Source: Tenrec ecaudatus (lineage: Eukaryota > Chordata > Mammalia > Afrosoricida > Tenrecidae). Taken from it: a stretch of 64,000 nucleotides of DNA. Of the stretch, positions 47,201 to 58,755 are shown in pieces. The DNA lies in contig NC_134531.1 of NCBI RefSeq assembly GCF_050624435.1, positions 258,678,812 through 258,742,811 of the forward strand, written 5' to 3'. Made by a program: the position numbers and the translations under genes. The notes under the pieces are model-generated. The model was not told where the DNA came from, ran no database searches, and saw only the letters and a program-made list of their open reading frames with translations. Numbering within the stretch: position 1 is the first letter of the stretch; each line of letters begins with the position of its first letter.

Positions 47201-47430
47201 GGACATTGGCTCTGTTAGTGGAGGTGCTCTAAAGGAGCTGCCAACTCCAAGTAGGTTATGACAGTGATATGATACAGTGCCAACACGTGGCTCAGCAGAT
47301 TCATGTCCTGAGACTCTTCAGGAACTTTCCAAACTTTATAAGGAAGGGGTGGGTCACATGTGGCCACCAGGGATTGGCTGACCAGTGGCTAACTAGCTGG
47401 TTACAAAAGAGGAAGCTGGCAGGGACAGGT

Positions 47431-47450
47431 GGTGTGTGTGTGTGTGTGTG
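47431..47450. repeat. (GT)n microsatellite
   Basis: About ten GT units followed by a G-rich stretch. Confidence 0.9.
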
Positions 47451-47536
47451 GTGGGGGTGGATGGGGGTGGGGGTTACAGCACCAGAGGAAGGGGCAGGGG
47501 CAGTTAACTATCACTGGCAGTTTCACAGCCTTCCAG

Positions 47537-47565
47537 ATTTCTTTGTCTGGCAGAGACAAAGAAAT
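47537..47565. other. Perfect 12-bp hairpin
   Basis: ATTTCTTTGTCT, loop GGCAG, AGACAAAGAAAT. No run of T follows as for a Pol III terminator and no gene is nearby, so its meaning is unknown. Confidence 0.6.
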
Positions 47566-47879
47566 TTTAGTTGTCCCTGCCTCAGTTCTCACGAAGGAGA
47601 AAACATATATATATATATTTGTTTATGAATATATATTTAATTTCTGGCAATATTAACTTTATTGACCACTCATAGCAAAGTTAGTATATGGCAGTGCTAA
47701 TATGATATTTGTATTATAGTGATGCTCTTTAATGGTTGAAGATCATCTTTGCGACACGTTACACTCTTAGGCATGTAGTAGACTTTTTCTATAATAGCGC
47801 CCTAAAAAGAGAGAATGTAGAATGTCTCCAGGACCTCAGGGTGCTGATCTATTACATAATTACATTGTTTTCATTGCTA

Positions 47880-48055
47880 GTTTCCACTGAGTCAGTTGTG
47901 AATCATACTGAGCCCTGTGTGTGCAGAGTAAAACTGTTGCAAAGCATTTGGAAGGCTTGGACCTTTCAAAAGAAGTTTGCTAGACCTCTCATCTGAGGTG
48001 CCTGTAGTTGAGTTCAAACTACCAAGACATAGGCTACTAGTCAGTCACTTAACTA
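47880..48055 (-). mobile_element. AfroSINE
   Basis: Reverse: TTTCCACTGAGTCAGTTGTG, GCAGAGTAAAACTGTTGC, TTGAGTTCAAACTACCAAG (B-box region), CTACTAGTCAGTCACTTAAC. Confidence 0.7.
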
Positions 48056-48252
48056 TTTCCATCACCTACAGCTACATGGTTTTCATCATTCTCATTTCTT
48101 TTGGTTAGCATCAACATGATGCTTTAATCACTTTACCTGTCTTTAGCCTAGACCCCCCCACAATGACTTCAAGACATATAGATGATCAGCAATAAAGCTT
48201 ATTCATTATTTTCAGCACCAGTTAAACCTATTCTTTCTTCCTAGTTATCTTG

Positions 48253-48360
48253 GATTGGTGTATAGAGTAGAATAGTTCTACAGAGTATTCAAGGTTCTGA
48301 CCGTTCAAAAGCAGTTTTCTAGGTCAATTTCTGAGATGACACCTAGCTTTTGTAGATGTT
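48253..48360 (-). mobile_element. AfroSINE-like fragment
   Basis: TAGAGTAGAATAGTTCTAC and ATTCAAGGTTCTGACCGTTC resemble the reversed middle of the SINE. Weak. Confidence 0.35.
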
Positions 48361-49019
48361 ATTTTATCACCAGCATCTTTATAGATATAAGTTTTATTTT
48401 TCTTTTGGGTTTATAAGGTTACGGGTACATCTTCATATTACACAACATACGCACAGATCATAAAAATCTGCAGTGATGCAGAGCTTGACAACAATCATAT
48501 TAGATCATCCAACTTTTCCCAGGAATGGAGATGGCGCCGTCAGCCAGAAAATTAGTCAGAGGTTTCTGAATGGTCCTTTGTGTTTTCCTTCATAGAACGC
48601 ACATTACATAACTGAATCCTCTTATTTAATTGAGAAAATAAACCTTCCAGCTAATTTTTTCATTGTGATTTTTTTTGGGCCATCTCTCCTTATTTCTCCT
48701 TCAGCATTTCTTTCTGCTTCAAAATCCATCAAGTCTTGATCTGTCAATTCTCCTTTGTGATTTATAAATGGAATTAAATTCAGCATTATTGCCACATGGC
48801 AATCTTTTCCACCAATGTATTAATAAATTCTGCATGCAGGCGACATCTGACTTCTGACTTCACAAGGGGGAAGGAGGGCAGTCACCAGCCCAAACCCATT
48901 CCTGTGAGGCAGGCTTAGATAGACCTCCATCCTCCAACCTTCTTTAGTCTCCTCTGACCCCAATTCTTCCTCTCTCCAGGACATTCAATTTCTCTGCTGG
49001 GCATGATAATCTGTTCCAG
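48361..49019. other. Non-coding sequence, nothing recognised
   Basis: No gene or repeat was identified. Confidence 0.5.
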
Positions 49020-49615
49020 TGGCCATGCATGACTCATAGAGAATACAATATTCATGATATGGGGTTTCTTAAGGACACTAACAGGTTACAGGTGAAGATG
49101 AGAAGCTGTCGGAACATAGCAGGTCTTTTTGAAGCCTTGGCCATTGGCACGCCTCTTTGATCCTCAGCCTCTCAGTCCCATTGCCCCATGGCCTCTGTTC
49201 CACTGACCCAAATGTCCAAAACTTCTTTACTGCTGATAAACGCTTCAAGTGCACCCCACTTTTGCAAGCCAGCCACTTGCCTAAAGACACTATGCTTCAC
49301 TTTGTCAAGGGGCTAGGCAGCCAACCTGCCTACTCCACTCTGTTCTTGGTTCTCTTGCTGCTGCCATGGCCACATGTCCATCCCATCTCTGATGTCACAG
49401 CTCCCTGGCTTCTGAACCACAGAGATCCCATGCTGGCATCTCAGTGTCCAAAAGACCCCTTTCACTCTTGGCTCTGCTTTCTTATGTTAGTGAGATCTCT
49501 CATCCCTCATCTGAGATAGCATATTTTATACCCAGTGAAGTGGCAAAACTGACCAATCCCCACCTTAGAGTCCCAGACACCTTATTTGCATGCTACCACC
49601 CAATTACTTGAGAGT
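49020..49615 (-). mobile_element. Family Y solo LTR, longest copy
   Basis: On the minus strand: an inverted CCAAT box (ATTGG, complement of 49553-49557), then GTATAAAATAT (TATA box at 49521-49531), then about 450 bases later the degraded signal AAGAAA (49065-49070). Shares GATCCTCAGCCTCTCAGTCC with the copies at 26.9 and 40.4 kb. It holds a 120-codon open frame on the plus strand that I regard as incidental. Confidence 0.65.
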
Positions 49616-49779
49616 GAGAGTTAGAGAGATTATGGCTAGAAAAAGCCACTCCTACGTATGAAAAAACCATACAGATTTTTCAACTGCATCATAATTTTCT
49701 ATGATTGTATCCTAATTAAATGCTTGGAGTATGCAAACATAATTCAGCAAATTTTACCATAGCCCCTGCATTAATTTTT

Positions 49780-50650
49780 TCCCAAACCATTTTATTGGGA
49801 GCTGATATAGATATCATACCATTCCATAGTTCAATCACATCAAGTAGTGTTGTACCATTGCTCCCACAATCCGTTTCAAGACATTCTCTTCCTCCTTGAA
49901 CGCCTTGATATCAGCTCCCCTTTCCCCCACCTCCCCTCCTACCACACTCCTAGAAACCCTGATTCTACATGCTTTCTCTGGGCCCATCAATCCTGGGTTT
50001 CATAGACTGAAAACCAGAAAACATATAACAAAAATTCAAGAGTGTTATCCCCAGTAACAAAGTATGTCTGAGATAAACCCCAATAAAAAATAAACAAACA
50101 CAGAAAATGATGAAAACCAGACCAGGCCCAATGTGCATCAGAGGGAAGATTAACTGACAAGGTTTTACCACTTCAAGTCAGGTTTATCATTTCATTGTCC
50201 TCTTGTCGTTTCCCCAATGCACTCTGGTAACCAGTTTCTGCCCATCCTACTATTATGGATAGTAGGAAATCACTGGAGGCTTCTTTCCTATGTAGATCTC
50301 ACAAGTGTATCTTAGGCTTCCACTGTCATCCAGAGCTTTCTATAAACCAGAATCTCACAATTTACGCAGGCTCTGACTTTGGATTATATGACATGATCTT
50401 TGGTGCCTGAGGTTGGTGTGCTTCTTCTATGTGAACTTAGTTGGCTTCTTCTATGTGAACTTAGTTGACATCTCACTTAGAAAGCTTCTTATTTGGAAAC
50501 AAGCCGTTAAGAACTCTGACGTTATTTATCTGATATCCGGGCATTATTTAATTTCTTCACCATACTTTGCAATAGCTCCTATATCTTCTATATTCCTTTG
50601 CTGTGGGTGAGTATTGAGCAGGACCTTGATGTAAGAGCTAATTGTTATAT
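49780..50650 (-). mobile_element. Family A-related repeat, old and diverged
   Basis: Reverse of the 3' end (CCATTTTATTGGGAGCTG), a CCCCTTTCCCCCACCTCCC tract, and the GGTTGGTGTGCTTCTTCT module. Identity to the other copies is low. A 25-base stretch with GGCTTCTTCTATGTGAAC is duplicated in tandem at about 50421-50470. The upstream limit is unclear. Confidence 0.6.
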
Positions 50651-51084
50651 TGGAGCTAGGATTTTGTGATAGTTCAGAAACCATTTCTGGATCTATGGTT
50701 TTGTTTTGCTTTTAATCTGCCTTTGGCTCCCTTTAGACACCTCCTTGTTAATTTATGGAAGGCTTATTGATCATCTCACTGGGGCATACAAATCTTCTAT
50801 TAATATTGTCATTGACTAGCCTCTTTCTCCTGGAAGTATTGTTATGTAACCATCACAAGAAGATGTACTGACATGAGAAGATGGTCATAAATGCAGATCA
50901 TCCTAATTTGATTATTCATAACTTGCGACTACCTATATTATTAAAGAGTAAGTATCATAGTAAAAAATGAACACTGGGGTAAAAAGATAAGAGCACCTTA
51001 TTGTCTCCCAGGAATAGCTAAACACTTTTATATTTTATTTGCTCAGAAGTCTTTAAGGGAAAGTATATTTAACTTGTTGGACAA
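50651..51084. other. Non-coding sequence, nothing recognised
   Basis: May be further 5' sequence of the preceding repeat. Confidence 0.4.
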
Positions 51085-51255
51085 ACTATTTAATAAGAAG
51101 AAGCCCCTCATCAAGATGGATTGACACAGTGGCTATAACAATGGGGTCAAGTATAGATATTTGTGAGCATGGCACAGGACCGGACAGTGTTTTATTCTGT
51201 TGTGCATAGGGTAGCTATGGATTGGAAGGGACTCTTAATACCTAACAATAACAGA
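51085..51255 (+). mobile_element. RTE1-like LINE, extreme 3' end
   Basis: CATCAAGATGGATTGACACAG, TTTGTGAGCATGGCACAGG, GACAGTGTTTTATTCTG and CATAGGGTAGCTATGG, then TACCTAACAATAACA: a good match to the family's last 170 bases. Confidence 0.85.
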
Positions 51256-51344
51256 ATTTACTAATATTTTATCATTGTTTAGGTTTTTAATGTAAAATTT
51301 ACCCATAAAATGATATTTATTTTTATAAGATATCTTTTTATAAG

Positions 51345-51726
51345 AATCTAGTGGTAAATATCAAAGACTGCAACCTTCAGCATGTATTGAATCTTGGCAT
51401 AAAACAAAAATCCTGAAAAGAGACCAAAATAAGTTACATCATGATACAGGCAGAAAAAACTGAAGTTGTCAAATATCTCATTTTACTTTGATACACAAGT
51501 AAGGCCACAGAAGTAGCAGTTAAACATCAATTGGTTTATTGCATGGGACTTATCTGTTGAAAAAGACCTCTTCAGTTTTAAACGTTTTAAAGGCAATGAT
51601 GTTGCTTTGAGGACTAAGGTGTGTCCGAAGAAAGCCATGGTGTTTTCATTTGCCTCATAGGTTTGTGAAAACGGGACAGTGAATAAAGAAGATCTAAGAA
51701 CCGTGGATGCTGTTATACTATGGTAA
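51345..51726 (+). mobile_element. RTE1-like LINE, thumb to C-terminal region
   Basis: TCAAAGACTGCAACCTTCAG through CGTTTTAAAGGCAATGATG and GAGGACTAAGGTGTGTCC. An AfroSINE follows at 51727, after which the copy resumes. Confidence 0.8.
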
Positions 51727-51940
51727 GGAGCCCTGGTGGTGGAGAGGGCGACATATTGGTCAGCTAACTGCAAGGTCAACATTTGAAAAACTCCAGCTGC
51801 TTGCTGAAAGAAAGATGACTTGACTTTCTACTCCACAGAGAGTTACAGTCGCAGACACCCACAGGGGCAGTTCTCTGTCCTGTAGAATCTCTATGAGTCA
51901 ACATAGACTTGATAGCAGTGAGCTTTGTAGGTTAAATAAT
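51727..51940 (+). mobile_element. AfroSINE inserted in RTE1
   Basis: AGGAGCCCTGGTGGTGGAG start, CATTTGAAAAACTCCAGCTG B-box remnant, ACTCCACAGAGAGTTACAG, CACCCACAGGGGCAGTTC and AGACTTGATAGCAGTGAGC end. Confidence 0.9.
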
Positions 51941-52140
51941 GATGTTGGTCAAGATTATTACACATCCCCTGGACTCCCAGAAGAACAAACACATCTGTCT
52001 TAGAAGTACAGCAATAAAAATTCTTAGTCGTGAGAATGATGAGATATTATGTCATGTATTTTGGTCATGCTACCAGGAAGGGCACGTTCTCATAGGAGAG
52101 AAAAATGCTTGGTAAAGCAGCACTCGGAGCAGCTCTATGT
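51941..52140 (+). mobile_element. RTE1-like LINE, continuation after the SINE
   Basis: GATGTTGGTCAAGATTATTA, CCTGGACTCCCAGAAGAAC, TATTTTGGTCATGCTACCAG and AATGCTTGGTAAAGCAG continue the copy that began at 51345 and stop where an opposite RTE1 copy begins. Confidence 0.8.
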
Positions 52141-52164
52141 ACAGAATGACGCATGCATGCCATC

Positions 52165-52894
52165 GGCAAGGTCCCTGCTTTGCTTTGAGCCACCATGTCA
52201 ATCAGTCTCCTCGAGGGTTTTCTTTGCTTTCTGTCTCTAGACCACTGGACCAAGCCTGATATTCTTTTTCAGGGACTAGTCTCTCCTGAAATAATACATC
52301 CAAAGTATTCGAGACAAAGTATTGTCATGTTTCCAAGTGTGAGTTTGTCACTAGAATGCTAAGTTATACTGCTTCCAAACCAGATTTGTTTGTTCTTCTG
52401 GAATTCCACAATATTTCCAGTATTCCTTGCCACCCCATAGTTCAAATGTGTTGATTATCCTTCAGTCTTCCTTATTCAGTGTCCAACTTTCACATGCATA
52501 TGATGCAATGTAGAATACCATGGCTTGAGTCAGACTCACTTTAGTCCTCAAAGTAACATCCTTGCTCTTCTATACTCTAAAGAGTTGTTATGTAGATGAT
52601 CTGCCCAAGGGAATACATAGTTTGATATCTTGACCACTGCTTCCACTAGAATTGAATGTGAGTCAAAGCAAAATGAAACCCTTGACAACTCCAACCTTTT
52701 CTCTATTTATCACGATATTATTATTTTATATTGACTTTCAATCTTTATGGAAGGCTGGAGGCTTTGATTTCATCAGCAAGGGCTTCAATTCATGCTCACT
52801 CTCAGCAAGCAAGGTTGTGTCATCTGCATATACAAAACAAACATCACTGTCACTGTGTAGATTACAAGTCATACCAAACCTATAGGACAAAGTG
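52165..52894 (-). mobile_element. RTE1-like LINE, minus-strand copy, 3' part
   Basis: Reverse: CACCATGTCAATCAGTCTCC, TTCAGGGACTAGTCTCTCC, CAACTTTCACATGCATATGA, GTGTCATCTGCATATACAAA (catalytic box YADD seen as YADD/HTT on the reverse, degraded). Interrupted by an AfroSINE at 52895. Confidence 0.85.
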
Positions 52895-53041
52895 GAGCTC
52901 TCCTTTGGGGTTTCTGAGGCTTTATATCTCTATAAGAACAGAAAACCTCATCTTTCCGCTGGAGAGTAGCTAGTGGGTTCAAACTGCTGACCTTGAAGTT
53001 AGGAGCCCAATGAGTATCCCATCACACCACCAGGGCTCCCT
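52895..53041 (-). mobile_element. AfroSINE inserted in the minus-strand RTE1
   Basis: CTAGTGGGTTCAAACTGCTG (B-box reversed) and ATCACACCACCAGGGCTCC at the right end. Confidence 0.85.
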
Positions 53042-53707
53042 CATTGCAAATAGCATGTTGTTAATAAGCCTGTCTTCAATCCTGATGCTGCACTCTTCTT
53101 CATATTGTTCAGCTTTTTTGATTATTTGCTCAGCCTAATTGAGTTAGTAATGATGAAAGTCTACAATACTGACACAAGTTCTCCTGATTTCAAACCACAC
53201 AGCATTCCCATGTTCTTTTGAATGACTGCCTCTTGGTCCGTGTACAGGCTTTGCACCAGTACACTGAAGTGTTCAGGAATTCCCATCCTTTCAATGTCAA
53301 ACAGAGTATTTTATGATGAATATAGTCAAATGCTTTTGAGTAGTCAGTAAAACAAAATTTAAACATCTTTCTGGTATTTTCCTGACATTGGCAATGATAT
53401 TCTTCATGTCACATCATTTTCTGAATTCAGCGTGAATTTCCCATGGCTCCCTGCCAATGTGCTACTAAAACTGCTGTTGAATGATCTTAAGCAAAATTTT
53501 ACTCTCCTATTTAATAGCGCTGGTAAAGAATATCAACATTCTAAAATTTCAATGTTCATCTTTTTTGGGAATTGGCTCAAATCTAGATATCTTTTAGCTG
53601 GTCAATTTCTTAACATAGCTGATGATTGTGTGCTTTCCGCGCTTCATCCGACGGATGGTGCACATTTTCTTTGTTGTACCTGCATCATTCAATATTCTGC
53701 CCATTTC
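53042..53707 (-). mobile_element. RTE1-like LINE, minus-strand copy, RT domain
   Basis: Reverse of the RT: CAATCCTGATGCTGCACTC, CTGGTATTTTCCTGACATTG, TGCTGTTGAATGATCTTAAG, then ATCATTCAATATTCTGCCC. The next family A copy splits it. Frames broken. Confidence 0.85.
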
Positions 53708-54816
53708 ATTTACCATTTTCTTGGAGGCTTGTACAGCTCTTATCACAATCCATTCATACATCCATTGTGTCAAGCACATTTGTTTTCAAAATATTTTCTT
53801 TCTACTTGAGCCATTTGTATCAGCTCCTTATTTTTTTTATTTAATCACTGTGATTGGGAGCTCGTACAACACTTATCACAATCCATCCATCCATCCATCC
53901 ATCCAATGTATCAAGCACATTTGAACCTTCATTGCCCCCATCATTCTCAAAACATCATGCTTTCCACTTGAGCCCCTGGCATCAGCTCCTCATTTTCCCC
54001 CTCCCTCACCATTCCCCCTCTCTCATGAACCCTTGATAATTCACAAGTCATTATTATTTTGTAATACCTTACACTGTCCAACATCTCCTTTCACCCACTT
54101 TCCTGTTGACTTACTTCCAGAGAAGAGGTTATATGCAGATCCTTCTATTTGGTTCCCTCTTTCTACCCCACTTTCCTGTACCCCCCTGGTATCACCCCTC
54201 TCACAACTGGACCTGAAGGCTTCCTCTGTCCTGTATTCCCTGTGTTTCCAGTTCCCATCTTTATCAGTGTACATCCTCTGGTCCAGCTGGATTTGTAAGG
54301 TAGAACTGGTTTCATGATAGTTGGGGGGTGGAAGCATTTAAAAACTAAAGGAAAGTTGTATGTTTCATAGTTGCTACACTGCACCCTGAGTGGCTCATCT
54401 CCTCCCTAAGACTTCTCTAAGGGGATGTCCACTTGTCCACAAATGGTCTTTGGGTCCCCACTCTGTACTCCCCCTTATTCACAATAATGTGATTTTGTTC
54501 CTTGATGCTTGATGCAGATTCCTTGGACAGCTCATGATCACACAGGCTGGTGTGCTTCTTCCATGTGGGATTTGATGCTTCTGTGCTAGATGGCTGCTTG
54601 TTTACCTTCAAGCCTTTAAGACCCCAGACACTATATATTTTGATAGCTGGGCACCATCAGCTTTCTTCACCACACTTACGTATGCAATCATTTGTTCTCA
54701 GCCCTCATATCAGGAAGGAGAGCACACTATGATATGATTTTTCCTTCTTTTATGACTGAAACCTGATCCCTTCGACACCTCGTGATCACACAGGTTGGTG
54801 TGCTTCTTCCGTGTGT
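53708..54816 (-). mobile_element. Family A insertion with two 3' ends and a module duplication
   Basis: Inserted in RTE1 and flanked by TGCCCATTTC (53698-53707 and 54817-54826). Two successive 3' ends are visible: a short one at about 53708-53826 and that of the main element from about 53838. An (ATCC)n run at 53880-53904 interrupts the second. The block at 54486-54577 recurs at 54729-54815 (period about 245 bases), as in the copy at 41.3 kb. Confidence 0.85.
53880..53904. repeat. (ATCC)n microsatellite
   Basis: Six units within the 3' end of a family A copy, apparently an expansion of its CCATACAT stretch. Confidence 0.9.
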
Positions 54817-54830
54817 TGCCCATTTCTTTA

Positions 54831-54975
54831 TTGTTTGGTGTCATCTAGTCCATTCTAACTCATAGCACCTCTGTGTACAACAGAAAGAAACACTCTCTGA
54901 ACCTGGGTCAGCCTCACAATTGTAAATCCATCTTGATGAGGGCCTTCCTCTTTTTCGGCTCCCCCTCTTCTGTCC
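54831..54975 (-). mobile_element. RTE1/AfroSINE 3' end fragment
   Basis: TTGTTTGGTGTCATCTAGTCC, TCTAACTCATAGCACCTC, CAACAGAAAGAAACACTCTC and GATGAGGGCCTTCCTC, the RTE1 tail and last part in reverse. Confidence 0.7.
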
Positions 54976-55440
54976 ATATAATCTTATAATATTGAGACCA
55001 AGGCTTGGATTTTTTTTTCTTCAGTTCTTTCAGCTTGATATATTCTGAGTGTGTCCTTCCTTTTTGTTTTCTAACTCTAGGTATTTACCAATTTTCTGTA
55101 ATATTCTATCTTCTTGAGTTGCCCTTTGAGATTTTCTGTTTAGTTCTATTGTTTCATCCATTCATCATCCATGCTTCAGCTGGTCTACGTTCAAGAACAA
55201 TAACCTTTACTGATATCCACTTTGGTCTTTTTTTTACTTTCTTGTCTTTTTAATGACTTTTTGTTCCTTCATGTGTCATGTTTTGATGCCATCCTACATC
55301 TCATCAGGTCTTTTGTCATTCATATTCAGTGCATCAAATCTATTCTTGAGATACTTCCTAATTCAGGTGGTATATACTCAATATTGGATATTGCATCTAC
55401 AGAGAAGCAAGTAATAAAAGATACTCACAGATGTGGTCTA
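54976..55440 (-). mobile_element. RTE1-like LINE, endonuclease-RT linker region
   Basis: Reverse: TTGCCCTTTGAGATTTTCTG, ACGTTCAAGAACAATAACC, TCCACTTTGGTCTTTTTTTT, AATTCAGGTGGTATATACTC. Probably the 5' continuation of the copy at 52165-53707. Confidence 0.75.
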
Positions 55441-55876
55441 GGTTAAAGCTAATAGGGGCATTCTGAGGAAATTAGATGTAGTCGTGCATCATGCGTGGTC
55501 TTTTTCTAATTTGCAGGTCATTGTATCCTTAAAAATCATCTTCATTGTTTATGATAAATTTTATATTACTCTTGGTTTTATAGCTTTTCATTGTGAAATA
55601 TATACCTTTTAAATAAACTTTAGTGACTCTATATTCTTTAGAAATGAAAAAAATTATCATCCCTACATTGAGCATTGAATTAAATAAATAGTTCTTTTGA
55701 AAATGAAAGCGTATTTGTAGTTTATTTGTATCATTTGTCCTGTTTTCAATCACTTCATTTAAGACATCTTAGTCTTACTTCATTTACTATTTTCATGTAA
55801 CTAACAATTCAAACTCACTATTCCTTGATCACATTAACTAAGAACAAATTTGAATTTTCCCAGATGGTTCCTGACA
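55441..55876. other. Non-coding sequence, nothing recognised
   Basis: AT-rich, no gene. Confidence 0.5.
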
Positions 55877-55990
55877 CTGTAAATCTTTTCAGAAGCAGAG
55901 CCTCTCCTCGTTCAACTGAGAAGCAGCTGGTGGGTTCGAACAGCTGGCATTTTGGGTTAGCAGCCCAAATACTTAACTCACTGCATCAGT
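55877..55990 (-). mobile_element. AfroSINE fragment
   Basis: AGCAGCTGGTGGGTTCGAACAG is a well-kept B-box in reverse, followed by GGTTAGCAGCCCAAATAC. Confidence 0.75.
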
Positions 55991-57109
55991 TATGCACAAT
56001 AACGTGTCTGTGCCAAGTGAATCTCCACGATTATGCTAACTTGATAAGATGAGCTTTCACACAATATGCTGGAGAATCACAAGCTTCCCTTTACTTTTTT
56101 TTTTTTAAATGAAGACATTGAATGAAAAACACATGACTTTCCAGGTAAAAAGTCAGTAGACATTTTTGAGGCCAAAATGTTGGAATTTCTGGGATATTTT
56201 AGTGTCTGTTGAAAAACTACTTGAAACCTGGCGCATATGGTAAACATCATGCCTACCCTAGTACTTTTCCTTTCCATTTTTTCCTTTTGTAATTTTCAAA
56301 ATGTGTTGGGTTAAGGTGGGAGTTACAGAAGCATCTGGACCTTGCTCCCCTTTCAGGTTGAACAAAAAGGTGTGGAATAGAGATCACTTCTGTATGTAGT
56401 GTGCTTACAAATCATTCTAGGCTTTCCCCATGACTTGGTCACAAAGTGATTGGCAGGTGATGATGTTTATAAATCAGTAGTTCCTTTTCTGTGACGTGTC
56501 AGGTTCCAGGCTTAAGCATCTTCCGGGAGGCAATCCAACAGCTGTTTCCTTGCCGATGAGCTGTTGGGATCAGAGGTGGACAGATATTAAAGAACATATG
56601 GACAGGGGCAGGTTACAAGGCTAGAAGAATGAATGTGGACTCATTCTAATGGCTCAAGCCCCTAGCTCCAGTTAATAGCTAATAAACAACCCCCAAACAA
56701 CAACAACGATTTGTTCCAAAGACTTCACATCCAACTGATTTCCAGGAGAAACTTCCTTCAATAGGTTCTTCCAACTTGAACCCTAAATGGATTCATGTCC
56801 TTAAAACAAAAGCAGTGTTGGCTAGCAGCAGTTCAAAGTCCAAAAGGCAGGGAGGTGTATGCATGACAATAATTTAAAAATTTTATTCATAACGAGATTA
56901 TTGTAAAGATGACAACCAGACAAACCATTGAAGTGCTCTTTACGTAAGTCAGTTATCTCACAATAGAATAACAGCAACACCAAAAAACTTAATATAAATA
57001 TTTAGGAAAGTTCTATCTTTAAGTCTGATAAACTATTAGCGATTGGAAAGGTTTTAAAAGGCAATGCCTACCTTTGATGCAAAAAGAACTTTTTAATGCC
57101 AATACATGC
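55991..57109. other. Non-coding sequence, nothing recognised
   Basis: No gene or repeat was identified. Confidence 0.5.
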
Positions 57110-57224
57110 TATATTGTAGTAGTGGTTTGGTATTGGACTTCCACTCCTAGAAACAGTTCTAGTCTTGTAATCTCATAGGGGCAGTTCTACCCTGCTGGAT
57201 AGGGTCAATAGGAATTGGTATTGA
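57110..57224 (+). mobile_element. AfroSINE fragment
   Basis: TTGTAGTAGTGGTTTGGTAT, ACTTCCACTCCTAGAAACAG, ATAGGGGCAGTTCTACCC and TATTGACTCCAAGTCAGGG. Confidence 0.7.
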
Positions 57225-57475
57225 CTCCAAGTCAGGGAGTATAGCTTTTAATACATTGGTCATGTTATCAGGACAGACCAGTCCCAGGAAAAGGGCATTA
57301 TGCTTGGTAAAGCAGAGGGTCAATGAAACAGAGGAACACCCTCAACAAGATGTACTGACAGTGCTTGCAACAATGGGTTCAGGTATAACAATTGTGAGGA
57401 TGACGGGGGAGTTACTATTTTCTCTTCTGTTATACATAGGATATCTCAGTTGTAACTGCATTCATGGTATCAAAT
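57225..57475 (+). mobile_element. RTE1-like LINE, 3' end
   Basis: CATTGGTCATGTTATCAGG, TCCCAGGAAAAGGGCATTA, CTCAACAAGATGTACTGACAG and ATTGTGAGGATGACGG, diverging at the tail. Confidence 0.8.
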
Positions 57476-58564
57476 GACTCTCATAGCTCAGAATTAAAAT
57501 TTTACATTATATTTCAAGCAGCTATAGTGTATCGATTTTCTGGTTTTCTATTTAAATATCTAATAATGATACATCCAATACCTAATATAAGTAATAGCTG
57601 CTTGAAATAAGATGCTGTTGGCATTGTGGGTATACATAAAAATCCTGCATAAATTTTGCTTGCATCATGTCTCCATTGCAGAGATATTACAACAATTGAA
57701 AAAAAGTCATTCAGATATTTTATCATTATGGTACTTTGGGGATATGACATAAGTAGCTACAGATTACATAGCTAGAGTTATATAAGTCTATTTAGATCAA
57801 CATATTCAATGTATATTTAGTATTACAATTTGCTCTGTATATAAATATATTTTTAAGATTCTAAAAATACTAATTCTGTTGAGAGGCATTGGCTTTATCT
57901 AGTCTCAAAAATGCAGACAAGACTCTAGCTATCTTAAAAAAAAATTTCCTTCCCCTGTGGGACTGTAAAGCTATTACACAGTTGTCTCAGCTGCTACTTG
58001 GCATTCAAACCAGATCCCTGAGCTGCCAGACACATTTCTAAAGCCCACTCTCTCCTCCTTTCCGAAGGCGTTTCCAGTTACAGTGCGGCACCCATAAGCT
58101 GCACCTCTCATGGGAAGAGTCAGCTGCCAGCAGCACAAACAGGCAGCCCTTGAATCAATTCCGGTCTCTCTGTGCGGACTGTCGCACATTCCCCAGTCAG
58201 CAGTGCCTCCAGCCCTCTCGCTCCTGCATTTCTCAAAGAACAATTTATGGTCCAAATTCATTTTTCTAGAGGCATCCCTCTAGGGCAGAAAGATCTCCAA
58301 ATCAACAATCCGAAAATTCCAACGTCAATAACCCAGAAATTTCAAAGTCTCACAAAGTTGCAGGGATATGTGAGGCAAGAAATTATTTTTATCCAACAGA
58401 AATGATGAAATGTTCTTTTCAGTGCCTTCGATGCTTCCAGGAGGTTTCAGATCATGTGTTAGGTTTATGTTGACAGTGATTCCAAAAGTATTCATTCCGG
58501 CTAGTGTGTACTTCATAATTATTTTGGTGAAATCAGTATATGTGTGTATTAAAAAAAACCCCGA
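57476..58564. other. Non-coding sequence, nothing recognised
   Basis: Slightly higher GC near 58000-58220, no exon features. A 95-codon minus-strand frame (57974-58261) has no motif. Confidence 0.5.
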
Positions 58565-58755
58565 AAACCTCACTGCCATCAAATAGATTCTGACTCATAA
58601 CGACCCTCTAGGACAGAGTAGAACTGTGCTGTGGGTTTGCAAGATTGTAACTTTTTCTAGGGGTAGAAAACGTCATTGTTATCCATGGAATGGCCGGTGG
58701 TTTTGAACTGCTGACCTTGCTGTTAGCAAGTCACTAGGCTGCCAAGGCTTAGCCA
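58565..58755 (-). mobile_element. AfroSINE
   Basis: Reverse and nearly complete: CACTGCCATCAAATAGATTC, CATAACGACCCTCTAGGAC, GTGGTTTTGAACTGCTGACC, GCTGTTAGCAAGTCACTAGG. Confidence 0.9.

Larger units (their letters stand above)
44206..47879. other. Long non-coding stretch, mostly unrecognised
   Basis: AT-rich with scattered short open frames. No gene, clear transposon or RNA gene was recognised. The microsatellite at 47431-47450 and the hairpin at 47537-47565 are listed separately. Confidence 0.5.

Noticed and set aside
49157-49519. 120-codon open frame as a gene
   Set aside because: Lies in the antisense strand of a family Y LTR.
53880-53904. CRISPR-like or other direct repeat array
   Set aside because: It is a simple (ATCC)n microsatellite; no spaced repeat array exists anywhere in the window.
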